Assembly (NCBI GenBank): GCA_937872175.1
Contig: CALMPI010000017.1
Span: 1-64,000, forward strand
DNA from: an uncultured Flavobacteriales bacterium
Lineage (GTDB): Bacteria; Bacteroidota; Bacteroidia; Flavobacteriales_F; PHOS-HE28
Direction of reading: 5' to 3'
Length of the DNA stretch: 64,000 nt
Shown: positions 42,909 through 51,226 of the stretch, piece by piece
Position numbering within the stretch: position 1 is the stretch's first letter
How the letters are laid out: each line of letters opens with the position of its first letter
The notes under the pieces: model-generated
Told to the model about the DNA's origin: nothing
What the model saw: only the letters and a program-made list of their open reading frames with translations
Databases searched by the model: none
Program-made: the position numbers and the translations under genes

Positions 42909-43331
42909 TCAGTCGAGCCAGGCGAGGTACTTGTCCTCCAGCGCGCGCATGGCGGCCTTCTGCGCCTTGGTGCGGTCGGTGTGGCCCAACAGATGCAGCA
43001 GGCCGTGCACCATCACGCGATGCAGTTCGTGGCGGGCGCTGACCCCGAATTCGGCTGCGTTCTCCCGGATGCGGTCGGTGCTGAGGAGCACGTCGCCGCT
43101 GGCCCCGTTGCTGCTCTCCACCGGGAAGGTGATCACATCGGTGTAGTCGTCGTGCTGCAGGTAGGTGCGGTTGTAGGCCAGCAGGGCCATGTCGCCCATG
43201 GCCACAAAGCACACGCGGTCGATGCGGCTGCCATGATCGGCGGCCACGCGGTTCAGCCAGCGGCGCAGATGGGCGCGGTCGCGGAAGGGGTCGGGAACGT
43301 CCTGGACGAGGAAAGTGACCGGAGGGGCCAT
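42909..43331 (-). CDS. ybeY: Endoribonuclease YbeY, 16S rRNA maturation
   Basis: The 140-residue zinc-dependent RNase is involved in 16S rRNA 3-prime maturation and ribosome quality control. It has the family triad of zinc ligands in HELHRVMVHGLLHLLGHTD and the upstream motif YTDVITFPVES. The ATG at 43331 overlaps the stop of the upstream ATPase gene; a GTG at 43334 is an alternative. Length fits the family. Confidence 0.95.
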   Translation of the reverse strand: MAPPVTFLVQDVPDPFRDRAHLRRWLNRVAADHGSRIDRVCFVAMGDMALLAYNRTYLQHDDYTDVITFPVESSNGASGDVLLSTDRIRENAAEFGVSARHELHRVMVHGLLHLLGHTDRTKAQKAAMRALEDKYLAWLD

Positions 43332-43768
43332 CACTCCTTCACCGCGGCGGTGCTGAAGGCCATGGCCACCGTGGCGCCGTTGTCGCTGAAGGCGATCTCG
43401 TCCGCCAGCGCGCGCATCAGGAAGACGCCGCGTCCGTGGGGCTTCTCAATGTTCTCCGGGTCGGTGGGGTCGGGCAGGTGGTCGTGGTCGAAGCCCGCGC
43501 CCTGGTCCTTCACCACGAAGACCACGCGGTCGCCGTCCACATGGTAGCCCACGGTGACCTGCCTGGCGGGGTCCTGCCGGTTGCCGTGGTGGATGGCGTT
43601 GTTCACCGCCTCGGTAAGGGCGATGAGGATATTGCCGTAGTGCGACTCATGGACGTTGAGCCGTCCGCACACATCATCGATCATCTTCTCCACCAAGGCG
43701 ATGTTCTCCGCCCGGCTGGGGAAGTCGATCCGCTCGGTGAACTGCACATCCTCGGTCAGCGCCGTCAT
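43331..43768 (-). CDS. Anti-sigma regulatory factor, RsbW-like HATPase
   Basis: The 145-residue protein has a GHKL ATPase fold: the N box ALTEAVNNAIHHGN, VTVGYHVDGDRVVFVVKDQGAGFDHDHLPDP with the G1-type DQGAG, and GRGVFLMRALADE. Such proteins are serine kinases that bind sigma factors or anti-anti-sigma factors. It sits between ybeY (overlap at 43331-43333) and the DUF4175-type gene, suggesting a single transcript. No partner anti-sigma antagonist is seen in the window. Confidence 0.9.
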   Translation of the reverse strand: MTALTEDVQFTERIDFPSRAENIALVEKMIDDVCGRLNVHESHYGNILIALTEAVNNAIHHGNRQDPARQVTVGYHVDGDRVVFVVKDQGAGFDHDHLPDPTDPENIEKPHGRGVFLMRALADEIAFSDNGATVAMAFSTAAVKE

Positions 43769-43776
43769 CGCGTGGT

Positions 43777-46700
43777 TCAGGGTGTGTCAAAAGTACCGAA
43801 ATAGTCGTTCACGCGGTCGCGGTAGTATGGTTTGAGGCCGGCGGGCACGGTGCGGAGCAGCTCCGCTTCGCGGGCCTTGCGCTGCTGGTAGTCGAAGAAG
43901 CGCGCGGGATCCTCGGCGGGCCGGTCGCGGCCTTCGTTGCTGGTGCGCTTCTGGTCGAGCTCACGTTCGCGCTCGGCCTTCTCGGCCTCCAGCAGGCGGG
44001 TCATGATGTCCTGCTGGCGGCGCAGGGTCTCGGGGGTGATGTTCTTGTTGACGATGTCCTTCTCCTGCCGCTCCATCTGTTCGGCGAGCTTGTTGAGGCC
44101 GTTGCCAGCGCCGCTGCCATCCTTGTTGAGCTCCTGGGCCATGCGCTGCATCTCCTTGCGGATGGCGGCCTGCTGGGCGGCGAGCTGGGCGAGCTGCTGG
44201 CTCATGCCGGGCATCTTGCCGCCGGGGTTCTGCTGACCGGGTTTCTCGCCCTTCTTCTTCCCCTCGTCCATGGCCTTGCGCATGGCGTCCAGCTGCTTCT
44301 GCATGGCCTCCTGCTGGGCTTTCATCTTGGCCATGCTGGGCTTCTTGCCCTGGCCGCTGCCGGTGCCGCCGGGTTTGTTGCACTGGCCGTTGCCGGGCAT
44401 CTGGCTCTGCATCTGCTGCTGCATCTGCTGGAGGGCCTCATCCAGCAGCAGGGCCAGGTTGTTCAGGGCGGTCATGGCGCGCTGCTGGTCCTCGGCGGCC
44501 ATGGGTTTGTGGCGTTCGTTGGCGCGGGCCTCGCCCACATGCTCCAGGGCCTGGTCCATGTGACCGTTCACCGCGTTCATCTCCCGGTTCACGGTGCCCT
44601 GGATCTGGGGCACGCGCTTGCTGAGGGCGAAGAGGCTGTCCTCGATCACCTTGGCGCTGCTGCGCAGTTCGCGCTGCTCGCGGCCCAGTTCCAGGAAGCG
44701 CGGGTCGCGTACGCCGGTGGCCTTCAACCCGTCCATCACGCGCTCCTGGTCGAAGCTCAGCTCCACGATGTTCTCCAGCAGCTGGCGCAGCGCGTCCATG
44801 TCCTCCTCCTGTTGCTCCTGCTGGCCGCTCTGCATGCCGCTCTTCATCTGGAAGGCCATCTGCTTCATCTGGTCGGCGGCGTTCTGCTGGCTCTGGCCGG
44901 CCTTCTGGTTCTGCTTCTTTTCCAGCTGCTCGCTGCTCTGCTCCTGCTGCTGCTGGATCTGCTCCTCGGAGGGTGCGGTGTCCGGCAGGTCCAGCGGTTT
45001 TTCCAGTTCCTGGTTCTTCTTCTCCAGTTCGTCCACCTGTTCGCGGATGTCCTCGAAGGCCTTGTTGAGCGAGTCCTGCCGCTGCTGCAGTTCGTCCTGG
45101 GGCTGTTCGCCGGCCTTGGTGTCCTCGGCCAGCTTCTCCTGTTCGTCGGCCAGCTTCTCCAGCTGCGCGGCGATGTCCTCGGCGCGCTGCTCCACCTCCA
45201 TCTGCTTGAAGAGCTCCAGGCTGCGGTCGAGCTCCTTCTCGATGTCCTCCTGGCTCATCTTCATCTCGTCCATCTTGTCCAGCAGCTTCTCCTTGTCCAT
45301 CTTGTCGAGCATCTCCTGCATCTGGCGGTAGAGCTCCTTCATCTCCTCGCTCAGCACGTCCTCGAAGAGCTCCTGCAGGCGCTGTTGCTTCTCCAGCACG
45401 CGCTCGTCCACCTGCCGGAACTCCTGCTGCTGCTGTTGCTGCTGGCGCAGTTGTTCGGTGGAGCGTTCGATGTTGCGCTCCAACTGCTTCTGCCGGTCGA
45501 GCAGTTTCTGCATGCGTTGCTGGTCCTGCCAGTCGGGCTGCTTCTTGTCCAGCAGGTCGCGGCGCATGCGGTCCAGTTCGCGCTGCAGGTCCTGGGCCTC
45601 CTTGATGCCCTGCTTGAGGTCCTGGGCGATGGCCTCGCTCTGTTCGGCGCGCTGCTGGGCCAGGGCCTCCAGGGTGGGCGCCTCGAAGACCAGCGTGGCG
45701 CTGCGCGTGCGCTTGGCGCCGTTCACCCCGTCGTTGTCCCACACCTCGAACCAGTACTCCACCTTGTCGCCGGGCTGCAGGGGCAGGTCGATCAGGTCCC
45801 AGGCGTGCAGGAACTCCTGCCGCACCTGGCGGCGGTCCACGGAGAGGTCCTGCACCCCTTCGCGCCGGTCGGCGGGTACGCTGTCGCCGCCGGTGATGAA
45901 GCGGTAGGCGAACTGCAGGCGGGTGAAGCCGTGGTCGTCGCCGATGGTGCCGCGGAAGTAGCGGCGCTTGAGGGCGGCGCTGTCCACGCGCTCCTCCACG
46001 GCGATGGTGGGGTGCAGGTCGGGCACCACCTCGATGCGGTGGTCGGGGGCGTCGGCGGGGCCGCGTTCGCCGTGGCGCGGCAGCATGCGGTAGGTGAGGG
46101 GCTGCAGCACGCGGCGGCTCGCGGCGAAGCGCTCATCGCCGGTGGGGCTCAGGCGGTAGGTGCTGTCGGCGAAGGCCAGGTCGAGCTGCTGGGCGCTGCG
46201 CGTGCCGATGCTCCAGGTGAGGCGGCTGCCGGCCGGCACGGTGGCATCGCCGGCGGTGCGCAGTTGCTCCTTGGGCAGGCCCAGGTAGGCGGGCGGTTCC
46301 ACGGTGAGCACCACGTCGAGCACGGCGGGATCGGGCACCACCGTCAGCAGGAAGTCGTCGCTGGTGAAGCCTTCGGCGGTGAGTTGGAAGGGCGTGTCCC
46401 GCCCCACGTTGCGGAAGCGGTGGCGGAAGCGGCCTACGCCGTCCTTCACCAGTGGGATGGCGCGCCCATCGACCAGCACGTCCACCTGCTGGGGCAGCAC
46501 GGTGCCCTCCACGGCCACCTCCAGGTCGAAGTCCTGCTGCTCGGGCACCTCCAGGCCGGGGTTGCGCACCACGAAGCGGAACGGCGCTTCGGGGGCGAAG
46601 GTGCTGCCGTGGCGGATGAGGCGTTGCGTGGGCCCGGTGATGAAGGAGGGGGCGGCCACGAGCAGCAGCAGCAGCACCATCAGCGGAGGCAGGGCAAAAC

Positions 46701-47175
46701 GCAGGTAGCGCGTGTTGCGGCGCAGGTCGATGGCGTTGGCGAAGGGGATGGGCCCCAGCTCGCGGCTGCGCTGGGCGATGCTGGCCTCGATGAGGTCGCG
46801 GTGGCGGGGGTCCTGCGCGGCCAGGTCCTTCAGCTGCAGGGTGTTCAGCAGCTTGTCCTTCACCTCGCCGAAGTGGGCGCCGATGATGCGGGCGGCCTCG
46901 GCATGGCTGATCACCGGGCCCAGGCGGAAGAGCTTCACCAGGGGCCATGCGACGAAGCGGGCCAGCACGGCCGTGGCGGCCAGCAGGTAGCCGTAGAAGA
47001 GGGCGGTGCGCACCCCGGTGCCGAAGCGGCCCACGTATTCCAGCCCGGCGGCCAGCAGATAGGCCAGCACCAGCAGGCCCACGCTGTACAAGGCCCCGCG
47101 CAGCAGCTGGTCCTTGTAGTACTTGCGCGTGAACGCGTCGAGCTTGGCGATCAGCAGGTCGTGGTCGGAGGCCAT
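43777..47175 (-). CDS. DUF4175-family large membrane and coiled-coil protein
   Basis: From ATG 47175 the protein is 1132 residues. It has TM helices near 30-50, 58-78 and 150-175, then a beta-rich periplasmic-type domain to about 500. A very long coiled coil extremely rich in Gln, Glu and Lys follows (for example QLRQQQQQQQEFRQVDERVL and repeated EKLADEQEKLAEDTK), with Met- and Gln-rich helices to the end (MQQQMQSQMPGNGQ). This is the architecture of the DUF4175 family in Bacteroidota; function unknown. The stop is 8 bases upstream of the RsbW-like gene. The long ORF on the other strand is a shadow. Confidence 0.9.
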   Translation of the reverse strand: MASDHDLLIAKLDAFTRKYYKDQLLRGALYSVGLLVLAYLLAAGLEYVGRFGTGVRTALFYGYLLAATAVLARFVAWPLVKLFRLGPVISHAEAARIIGAHFGEVKDKLLNTLQLKDLAAQDPRHRDLIEASIAQRSRELGPIPFANAIDLRRNTRYLRFALPPLMVLLLLLVAAPSFITGPTQRLIRHGSTFAPEAPFRFVVRNPGLEVPEQQDFDLEVAVEGTVLPQQVDVLVDGRAIPLVKDGVGRFRHRFRNVGRDTPFQLTAEGFTSDDFLLTVVPDPAVLDVVLTVEPPAYLGLPKEQLRTAGDATVPAGSRLTWSIGTRSAQQLDLAFADSTYRLSPTGDERFAASRRVLQPLTYRMLPRHGERGPADAPDHRIEVVPDLHPTIAVEERVDSAALKRRYFRGTIGDDHGFTRLQFAYRFITGGDSVPADRREGVQDLSVDRRQVRQEFLHAWDLIDLPLQPGDKVEYWFEVWDNDGVNGAKRTRSATLVFEAPTLEALAQQRAEQSEAIAQDLKQGIKEAQDLQRELDRMRRDLLDKKQPDWQDQQRMQKLLDRQKQLERNIERSTEQLRQQQQQQQEFRQVDERVLEKQQRLQELFEDVLSEEMKELYRQMQEMLDKMDKEKLLDKMDEMKMSQEDIEKELDRSLELFKQMEVEQRAEDIAAQLEKLADEQEKLAEDTKAGEQPQDELQQRQDSLNKAFEDIREQVDELEKKNQELEKPLDLPDTAPSEEQIQQQQEQSSEQLEKKQNQKAGQSQQNAADQMKQMAFQMKSGMQSGQQEQQEEDMDALRQLLENIVELSFDQERVMDGLKATGVRDPRFLELGREQRELRSSAKVIEDSLFALSKRVPQIQGTVNREMNAVNGHMDQALEHVGEARANERHKPMAAEDQQRAMTALNNLALLLDEALQQMQQQMQSQMPGNGQCNKPGGTGSGQGKKPSMAKMKAQQEAMQKQLDAMRKAMDEGKKKGEKPGQQNPGGKMPGMSQQLAQLAAQQAAIRKEMQRMAQELNKDGSGAGNGLNKLAEQMERQEKDIVNKNITPETLRRQQDIMTRLLEAEKAERERELDQKRTSNEGRDRPAEDPARFFDYQQRKAREAELLRTVPAGLKPYYRDRVNDYFGTFDTP

Positions 47176-47201
47176 GGCAGGGGCGCGGGCGCGCCGTGGT
47201 G

Positions 47202-47209
47202 TAAAGGTA
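47202..47209 (-). promoter_or_regulatory. Promoter -7 box (TACCTTTA) of the DUF4175 gene
   Basis: On the minus strand the box is 26 bases before the ATG at 47175. Confidence 0.45.
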
Positions 47210-47311
47210 GGGGAGCCACCAGGGGGCACGGCCCGCCATCGGTACACGGCAGGGTGTTAAAAGGATCGAAGGCGGGGCGGACGGTTCACCGCAGCAGCAC
47301 CCACTTCACCC

Positions 47312-47447
47312 TTCCCCGCCACCGTCCACGCGATGGCCTCGATGTGCGCCGCCGCATCCTGGGTCAGGTTGCCCAGCTGGTCGTAGCGGTAGTTGTAGGC
47401 CGTTTCGATGTTCTGGTCCTGCGGGTCGAAGCCCGTGGGCCCGGTGT
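47312..47447 (-). pseudogene. RHS core fragment D
   Basis: On the minus strand it encodes GPTGFDPQDQNIETAYNYRY and then LGNLTQDAAAH and IAWTVAGKG, the N-terminal part of the core shown intact in 52083-53669. It starts at the boundary of palindromic repeat copy a and stops near 47312, where the frame runs into unrelated bases. It is the front of a broken cassette. Confidence 0.75.
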
Positions 47448-47570
47448 AGGTAGGCCGTGGTGGCCAGTTGCAAACTGGCCGGTATCATCTCGCTTGGCAT
47501 CCTCCGCACAAGTCGCCGGCCTGCCCGCCCGCGTATGCCGCCGCACGCCGAAGACTTGCGCGATTTTGGG
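47448..47570. repeat. Palindromic (BIME-like) repeat, copy a
   Basis: It begins GGTAGGCCGTGGTGGCCAG and includes the perfect palindrome GGCCAGTT-GCA-AACTGGCC and two imperfectly inverted half-sites CGCACAAGTCGCCGGC and GCCGAAGACTTGCGCG, ending CGATTTTGGG. It abuts RHS fragment D. Confidence 0.85.
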
Positions 47571-47654
47571 CGGTAAGCGTGGCCACGGATCCAAGATCCG
47601 CGGCAGCGCTACAGATCCGCGCTAGCTGGGGTAGCACCGCAACGCTCGCGAGTG

Positions 47655-47816
47655 TCAGGGCTGCGCCTCTATTCGCTTGTTATGGTAATAGGCAGTGTCA
47701 ATGGTCACTTGCTTGGACTGCGCTGGGGTAGCGACCTCATGCGTCGAACAACAGCCAAAGCACACCACAGCCATCGTGAGTAGCAACAGAGAAAACGGAC
47801 GGAAAACACGGCCCAC
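47655..47816 (-). CDS. Small lipoprotein-like protein beside a truncated RHS tip (candidate immunity gene)
   Basis: From GTG 47816 the product is 53 residues: a basic start, a hydrophobic stretch LLLLTMAVVCFGCC, then STHEVATPAQ and a short hydrophilic tail. The start lies 4 bases after the stop of the RHS tip fragment at 47821, the same arrangement as the other two tip/lipoprotein pairs here. The lipobox is imperfect. An immunity role for a secreted toxin is inferred from this position only. A longer reading frame from 47918 is possible. Confidence 0.45.
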   Translation of the reverse strand: MGRVFRPFSLLLLTMAVVCFGCCSTHEVATPAQSKQVTIDTAYYHNKRIEAQP

Positions 47817-47820
47817 GGAT

Positions 47821-48030
47821 TCAGGGATTATAGAACTCTTTGTGGTTCGCGCCTCCAGGGGTAAGCGTAGGGGCACCATCCGGCTCTGATGGCGGAACAA
47901 CGTTCGCTTTGAACGCATATCCGGACGGGTTTCCGTTCGCTCCAGTCACCGCACCAACGAGTTGGCCTAAAGTGTAGGATCCGTATGATGGAGTACCCGG
48001 CGGATTGTTGAACACATACTGTTTGCCCCC
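47821..48030 (-). pseudogene. Truncated RHS C-terminal tip
   Basis: On the minus strand it reads GGKQYVFNNPPGTPSYGSYT to ANHKEFYNP and a stop, about 69 residues with no start and no RHS core in front. Its left boundary coincides with the end of an inverted repeat copy at 48026. It looks like the surviving end of an RHS tip whose core was lost. Base composition is lower in GC than the surroundings. Confidence 0.55.
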
Positions 48031-48089
48031 AAATCGCGCAAGTCTTCCCGCGCCTGGGTTCGCGCGGGGCGACTTGTGCGGAGTCTGCC
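48026..48089. repeat. Palindromic repeat, partial inverted copy e
   Basis: It contains CCCCCAAATCGCGCAAGTCTTC and GGGGCGACTTGTGCGGAGTC, the two half-sites of the ~110-bp repeat in the reverse orientation and shortened in the middle. It lies 49 bases downstream of the RAYT gene end. Confidence 0.7.
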
Positions 48090-48137
48090 TGTCGGCCAGC
48101 CACCGATGAGTCTCGCGAAGTCTGTGACTTCGCCACG

Positions 48138-48674
48138 CTAGGCTTCCTCCAACCGCAACAGGCGGGCATCATGAGCGGATGAGTAAAGGTAGTCCTCTGG
48201 TGAGGCCACGAACCCCTCCACCACAGGGTTCTCGCGGATATAGTCGGTCACGCGGTCGATCTCCTCGGTCCGTTCCAGCAGCAGCGGCTTGTTGTGTTGC
48301 TGCCAGACCTGGTACGTGGTGTTGTTGCTGTTGCGCTCGCCTGCTTCGCGGAACATCTTCAACAACCATTCCCGCCTGCTCTCCTGTGGATGATGCTCCA
48401 GGGCGTTGATCAGCTGCTTGCTGGTGTACTTCTTGAGATCGCGGAGGATGTCCGAAAGACCGCTCGTTCCATCAGCCTTGACCAATAGATGGACGTGGCT
48501 GGTCATGATGACCCATTCGTAGATCAGCAGGCCCTTCTCCACCTGGCAATGCTTCAGGCTTTCGAGGACCACATCCTTGTATTCCCGTCGCGTCAACAGA
48601 TCCACCCAGCCCACGGTCGCGAAGGAAACGAAGTACAGACCGTCCGGGTCCAGGATGCGGTAGTTGCGGCTCAT
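48138..48674 (-). CDS. REP-associated tyrosine transposase (RAYT, Y1/HUH)
   Basis: From ATG 48674 the protein is 178 residues. It has the HUH motif HVH at 60-62 in MTSHVHLLVKADG, the catalytic Tyr near 83 in DLKKYTSKQL, and the IS200-like frame (PDGLYFVSFATVGWVDLLTR, WQQHNKPLLLERTEEIDRVTDYIRENPVVEG). RAYT proteins nick and mobilise REP/BIME palindromes. Here copy b lies directly upstream and copy e downstream, in inverted order, so it is flanked by its probable substrates. The longer ORF reads into copy b and is not the start. Confidence 0.92.
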   Translation of the reverse strand: MSRNYRILDPDGLYFVSFATVGWVDLLTRREYKDVVLESLKHCQVEKGLLIYEWVIMTSHVHLLVKADGTSGLSDILRDLKKYTSKQLINALEHHPQESRREWLLKMFREAGERNSNNTTYQVWQQHNKPLLLERTEEIDRVTDYIRENPVVEGFVASPEDYLYSSAHDARLLRLEEA

Positions 48675-48684
48675 GGGCTCCGGA

Positions 48685-48807
48685 AGGTAGGCCGTGGTGG
48701 CCAGTTGCAAACTGGCCTGGATCCTCTCGCTTGGCTTCCTCCGCACAAGTCGCCGGCCGGCCCGCTCGCAAAAGCCGCCGCAGGCCGAAGACTTGCGCGA
48801 TCTAGGG
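48685..48807. repeat. Palindromic (BIME-like) repeat, copy b
   Basis: Same structure as copy a, with AACTGGCCTGGATCCTCTCG in place of the copy a spacer. It lies 11 bases upstream of the RAYT start and abuts the truncated IS3 transposase on its other side. Confidence 0.85.
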
Positions 48808-48808
48808 G

Positions 48809-49002
48809 CTACAACCATGTGCGCCCGCACGGTTCGCTGCTCCGCCTCTCACCCCGTGCGTTCCTGTTGAAATGTGGACAACTCCCTGCCCACTACACAG
48901 GCTCACGCGCGGAGTTCCCCACAGTTCAACAGGACATCCACAACACCACCACACCAAGAAGTACCTTTACAATGCACTGCGCCTAAAAAGGGGGTGCTTA
49001 CA
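48809..49002 (+). mobile_element. Truncated IS3-like element, transposase C-terminus and right end
   Basis: In frame from about 48811 it reads YNHVRPHGSLLRLSPRAFLL, the hallmark C-terminus (YNxxRPHxSL, then a proline) of IS3-type DDE integrases, with the stop at 48984-48986. The terminal 54 bases (48949-49002, ending CA) are identical to window bases 1-54. The N-terminal and catalytic part is missing; the break coincides with repeat copy b. Confidence 0.75.
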
Positions 49003-49120
49003 CTCTCTCTTGGCAACCTCCGCACAAGTCGCCGGCCTGCCCGCCCGCGTATGCCGCCGCACGCCGAAGACTTGCGCGATTTAGGGGCCGCCGCACGCCG
49101 AAGACTTGCGCGATTTAGGG
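49003..49120. repeat. Palindromic repeat copy c plus an exact 34-bp tandem copy of its end
   Basis: Copy c (49003-49086) starts immediately after the IS3 right end and lacks the first palindrome. The last 34 bases, 49053-49086 (starting GCCGCCGCACGCCGAAGACT), are repeated exactly at 49087-49120. No gene was found from 49121 to 49269. Confidence 0.8.
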
Positions 49121-49269
49121 CCGATAAGTGTTGTAGGCCTTGAGCCTGTTGCGCATCTGGTTCACCTGCAGTCCCGCTCAGTCCTCTTCGGAGATCTATC
49201 GTGGGCAAGTGTAGAGTTGCGACAATGAGGGTGCGCACGAGCGGAGGACGCTCGCGCGATTCAGAGGAA

Positions 49270-49716
49270 CTACTCAATGGTGTAGCCTATGCCCGTAGTG
49301 TCGGTCTCTAAGAAAATCACCCTCTGCACATCATGCACGCGCACGTTGAAGCGGCCGAGAGAGTCGGTTATGCCTAGTTGAGACGAGCGGGTCAGCACAT
49401 CGTCGCTAACATGCTCGACTCTCCACATACGAACGCCAGCAGCTGGAGCAAGGGGGTGTCCCTTGCTGGGATAAGGGTAGTGAACCTCACCGGACAAGAG
49501 AACCGTATCCGCTGAGATCCGCTCGCAACGTTCGAATGTTGCAGTGATGTGTAACTCACCCATGTTGATCGGTATGCGCTTCCATTGATTCAGTCCCATA
49601 TTCCACTGATATAGGGCGTAAGACTTGACGTGGCATTGCGCAGGCTCACGACTGTCGGAAGGTCGCTGTCCACAGGTGAAAGCGAGCATTAACAGGACGA
49701 TGGTTGAACGCAACAT
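49270..49716 (-). CDS. Small lipoprotein-like protein beside RHS cassette 1 (candidate immunity gene)
   Basis: The 148-residue protein has a hydrophobic N-terminus (MLRSTIVLLMLAFTC) with a cysteine in lipobox position, then a beta-rich body (LYQWNMGLNQWKRIPIN, ELHITATFERC, VIFLETDTTGIGYTIE). The start is 8 bases after the stop of the RHS cassette at 49724, with no intervening promoter, so the two would be co-transcribed. The sequence is less GC-rich than the core. Immunity to the RHS tip is inferred from this position and is not a homology call. Confidence 0.6.
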   Translation of the reverse strand: MLRSTIVLLMLAFTCGQRPSDSREPAQCHVKSYALYQWNMGLNQWKRIPINMGELHITATFERCERISADTVLLSGEVHYPYPSKGHPLAPAAGVRMWRVEHVSDDVLTRSSQLGITDSLGRFNVRVHDVQRVIFLETDTTGIGYTIE

Positions 49717-49723
49717 GCTAACA

Positions 49724-51226
49724 TCACGGGTTGCCCATGTACTTGTCGATGATGCCTTTGAGAATCGGCTTGCGCTCCTCCGTAGGCTTAGGAATTGTCA
49801 AGCCCTCGAGAACTTTACCAGGCATGTTGGACTTACCCCACCACTTGTTCTCACGTTGAATCGCCAAGTTGTGGGCTCCGGAAGCGCCTTGGTAGTCAAT
49901 GCCATGGTGTGTCCGCTGGTAGTTCTCGGCGAGTTCATGGAAGACCGTTGCAGCGCGGGATTTCTTGATCACCGCACCGGAAGCATCCTGCTCCTGATAG
50001 TTGGCGTCTGGATGTATTACGACCTGTCCATCGTACCCTGCTTGAGGCCGATGAGTATGACCACCAGCCGAATCCTTGCCTCCTTCCGAAGCATTGATTA
50101 CACCGCTATCGATGGTGTACATCGGAATCCCTGCTTTGGCTCCTTCACCGTCACGAATCAACGCGAAGTCCGTTGCCCCATACAGGAATTTCTTTTCGGA
50201 AGAAACCAAGTCATTCACTAAGCTCAACCCTTCATCCGCCTTCATCAGACCTGCAATTTCCTCCTTGCTCAAATCTCCAAAATTCAACCCCACATGCCCA
50301 TCGGTGAACGTCATGTACTTCTGATTGTCCTTCTTCACTAAGCTTTGGGCGTCGGCCTTAGACTGCTTGTTCTGTGAGATATCCCAAGTGTCCCCCAAGG
50401 GATCCACATGAAGAATTGGATTACTGCCAAGCACAGAGTAGCCGCTCATTGACGGCACCGGCACCGGATCCAGGTTCCATCTACGCCCTGTCCTAGTGTC
50501 GTACTGCCAGAACTCCGCTGTCATGCTGGTCCCTGTGGCTCCGAACACCTCATCGTCCTTCTCTTGAGAGTTGAACCCGAACCGGTATGAACCCGAGCTG
50601 TAATTCCGTCCGGGCAGCAGGGAACCGAACGGCTCGTACCCCTGCGCGCTGATCACCTCCGCCTCGTGCGGGGCGCCGTCACCGGGCAGCAAGCGACCCG
50701 TGACCACCGTGCCCACGTTGCCCAGGTGGTCGGTGAGCTCGTAGCGCAGCAAGGCATCGAACACCGGGATCACCTGCGGCATGGGCACCAGCTGCGTGGC
50801 CGGGTACAGGTCCACCTTGCCGGCGTAGAGGCCCACCCGGCTGCTGCCGTAGATCGGCCGCTCCTGCAGGCGGAAGGCCCCGTTGGGGTGCAGGCGGTAG
50901 GTGGCCATCACATTGCCTTGGGCATCCCGAATGTAGTGTTCTCTGTAGGTGCCCGGGGCGCCAATTACCGTGCCCACCTGCTTGCTGATGCGCTGCCCGC
51001 TGGCCCCGTAGGCGAACTCCAGGTCGGGGCCCTGGCCCGCGGCGTGGTCCACCGCGCGCACCTTCCCCGCCACCGTCCACGCGATGGCGTCGATGTGCGC
51101 CGCGGCGTCGTGGGTCAGGTTGCCCTGTTGCTCGCCGTGGTGGCCAGTTGCAAACTGGCCGGGATCCTCTCGCTTGGCATCTTCCGCACAAGTCGCCGGC
51201 CGGCCCGCTCGCAAAAGCCGCCGCAC
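49724..51226 (-). CDS. Truncated RHS core plus metalloprotease-like tip, cassette 1
   Basis: The 500-codon ORF lacks the N-terminal RHS repeats and any signal peptide. Its first ~35 codons are translated from palindromic repeat copy d, then GEQQGNLTHDAAAHIDAIAW begins RHS core sequence (QGPDLEFAYGASGQRISKQV, YEPFGSLLPGRNY). The core ends near residue 270 (RTGRRWNLDPV). The tip has FHELAENYQRTHHGIDY, a zinc-protease-like HELAE motif, and AHNLAIQRENKWWG. It is likely silent or a donor, since no intact start or export signal is visible. The core is nearly identical to cassette 2 over 50640-51120. Confidence 0.75.
   Translation of the reverse strand: MRRLLRAGRPATCAEDAKREDPGQFATGHHGEQQGNLTHDAAAHIDAIAWTVAGKVRAVDHAAGQGPDLEFAYGASGQRISKQVGTVIGAPGTYREHYIRDAQGNVMATYRLHPNGAFRLQERPIYGSSRVGLYAGKVDLYPATQLVPMPQVIPVFDALLRYELTDHLGNVGTVVTGRLLPGDGAPHEAEVISAQGYEPFGSLLPGRNYSSGSYRFGFNSQEKDDEVFGATGTSMTAEFWQYDTRTGRRWNLDPVPVPSMSGYSVLGSNPILHVDPLGDTWDISQNKQSKADAQSLVKKDNQKYMTFTDGHVGLNFGDLSKEEIAGLMKADEGLSLVNDLVSSEKKFLYGATDFALIRDGEGAKAGIPMYTIDSGVINASEGGKDSAGGHTHRPQAGYDGQVVIHPDANYQEQDASGAVIKKSRAATVFHELAENYQRTHHGIDYQGASGAHNLAIQRENKWWGKSNMPGKVLEGLTIPKPTEERKPILKGIIDKYMGNP

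Noticed and set aside
43937..45742. Several Ser- or Arg-rich ORFs of 100-430 codons across the DUF4175-type gene
   Set aside because: They are frame shadows of the Gln/Glu/Lys-rich coiled coil, with no motif or promoter.
44509..47625. 1038-codon plus-strand ORF over the DUF4175-type gene
   Set aside because: It is almost entirely Leu/Val/Gln repeats antisense to the Gln-rich coiled coil. The minus-strand gene has the recognisable architecture.
48138..48830. 230-codon extension of the RAYT gene
   Set aside because: The extra codons are repeat copy b in translation; the ATG at 48674 starts the conserved family sequence.
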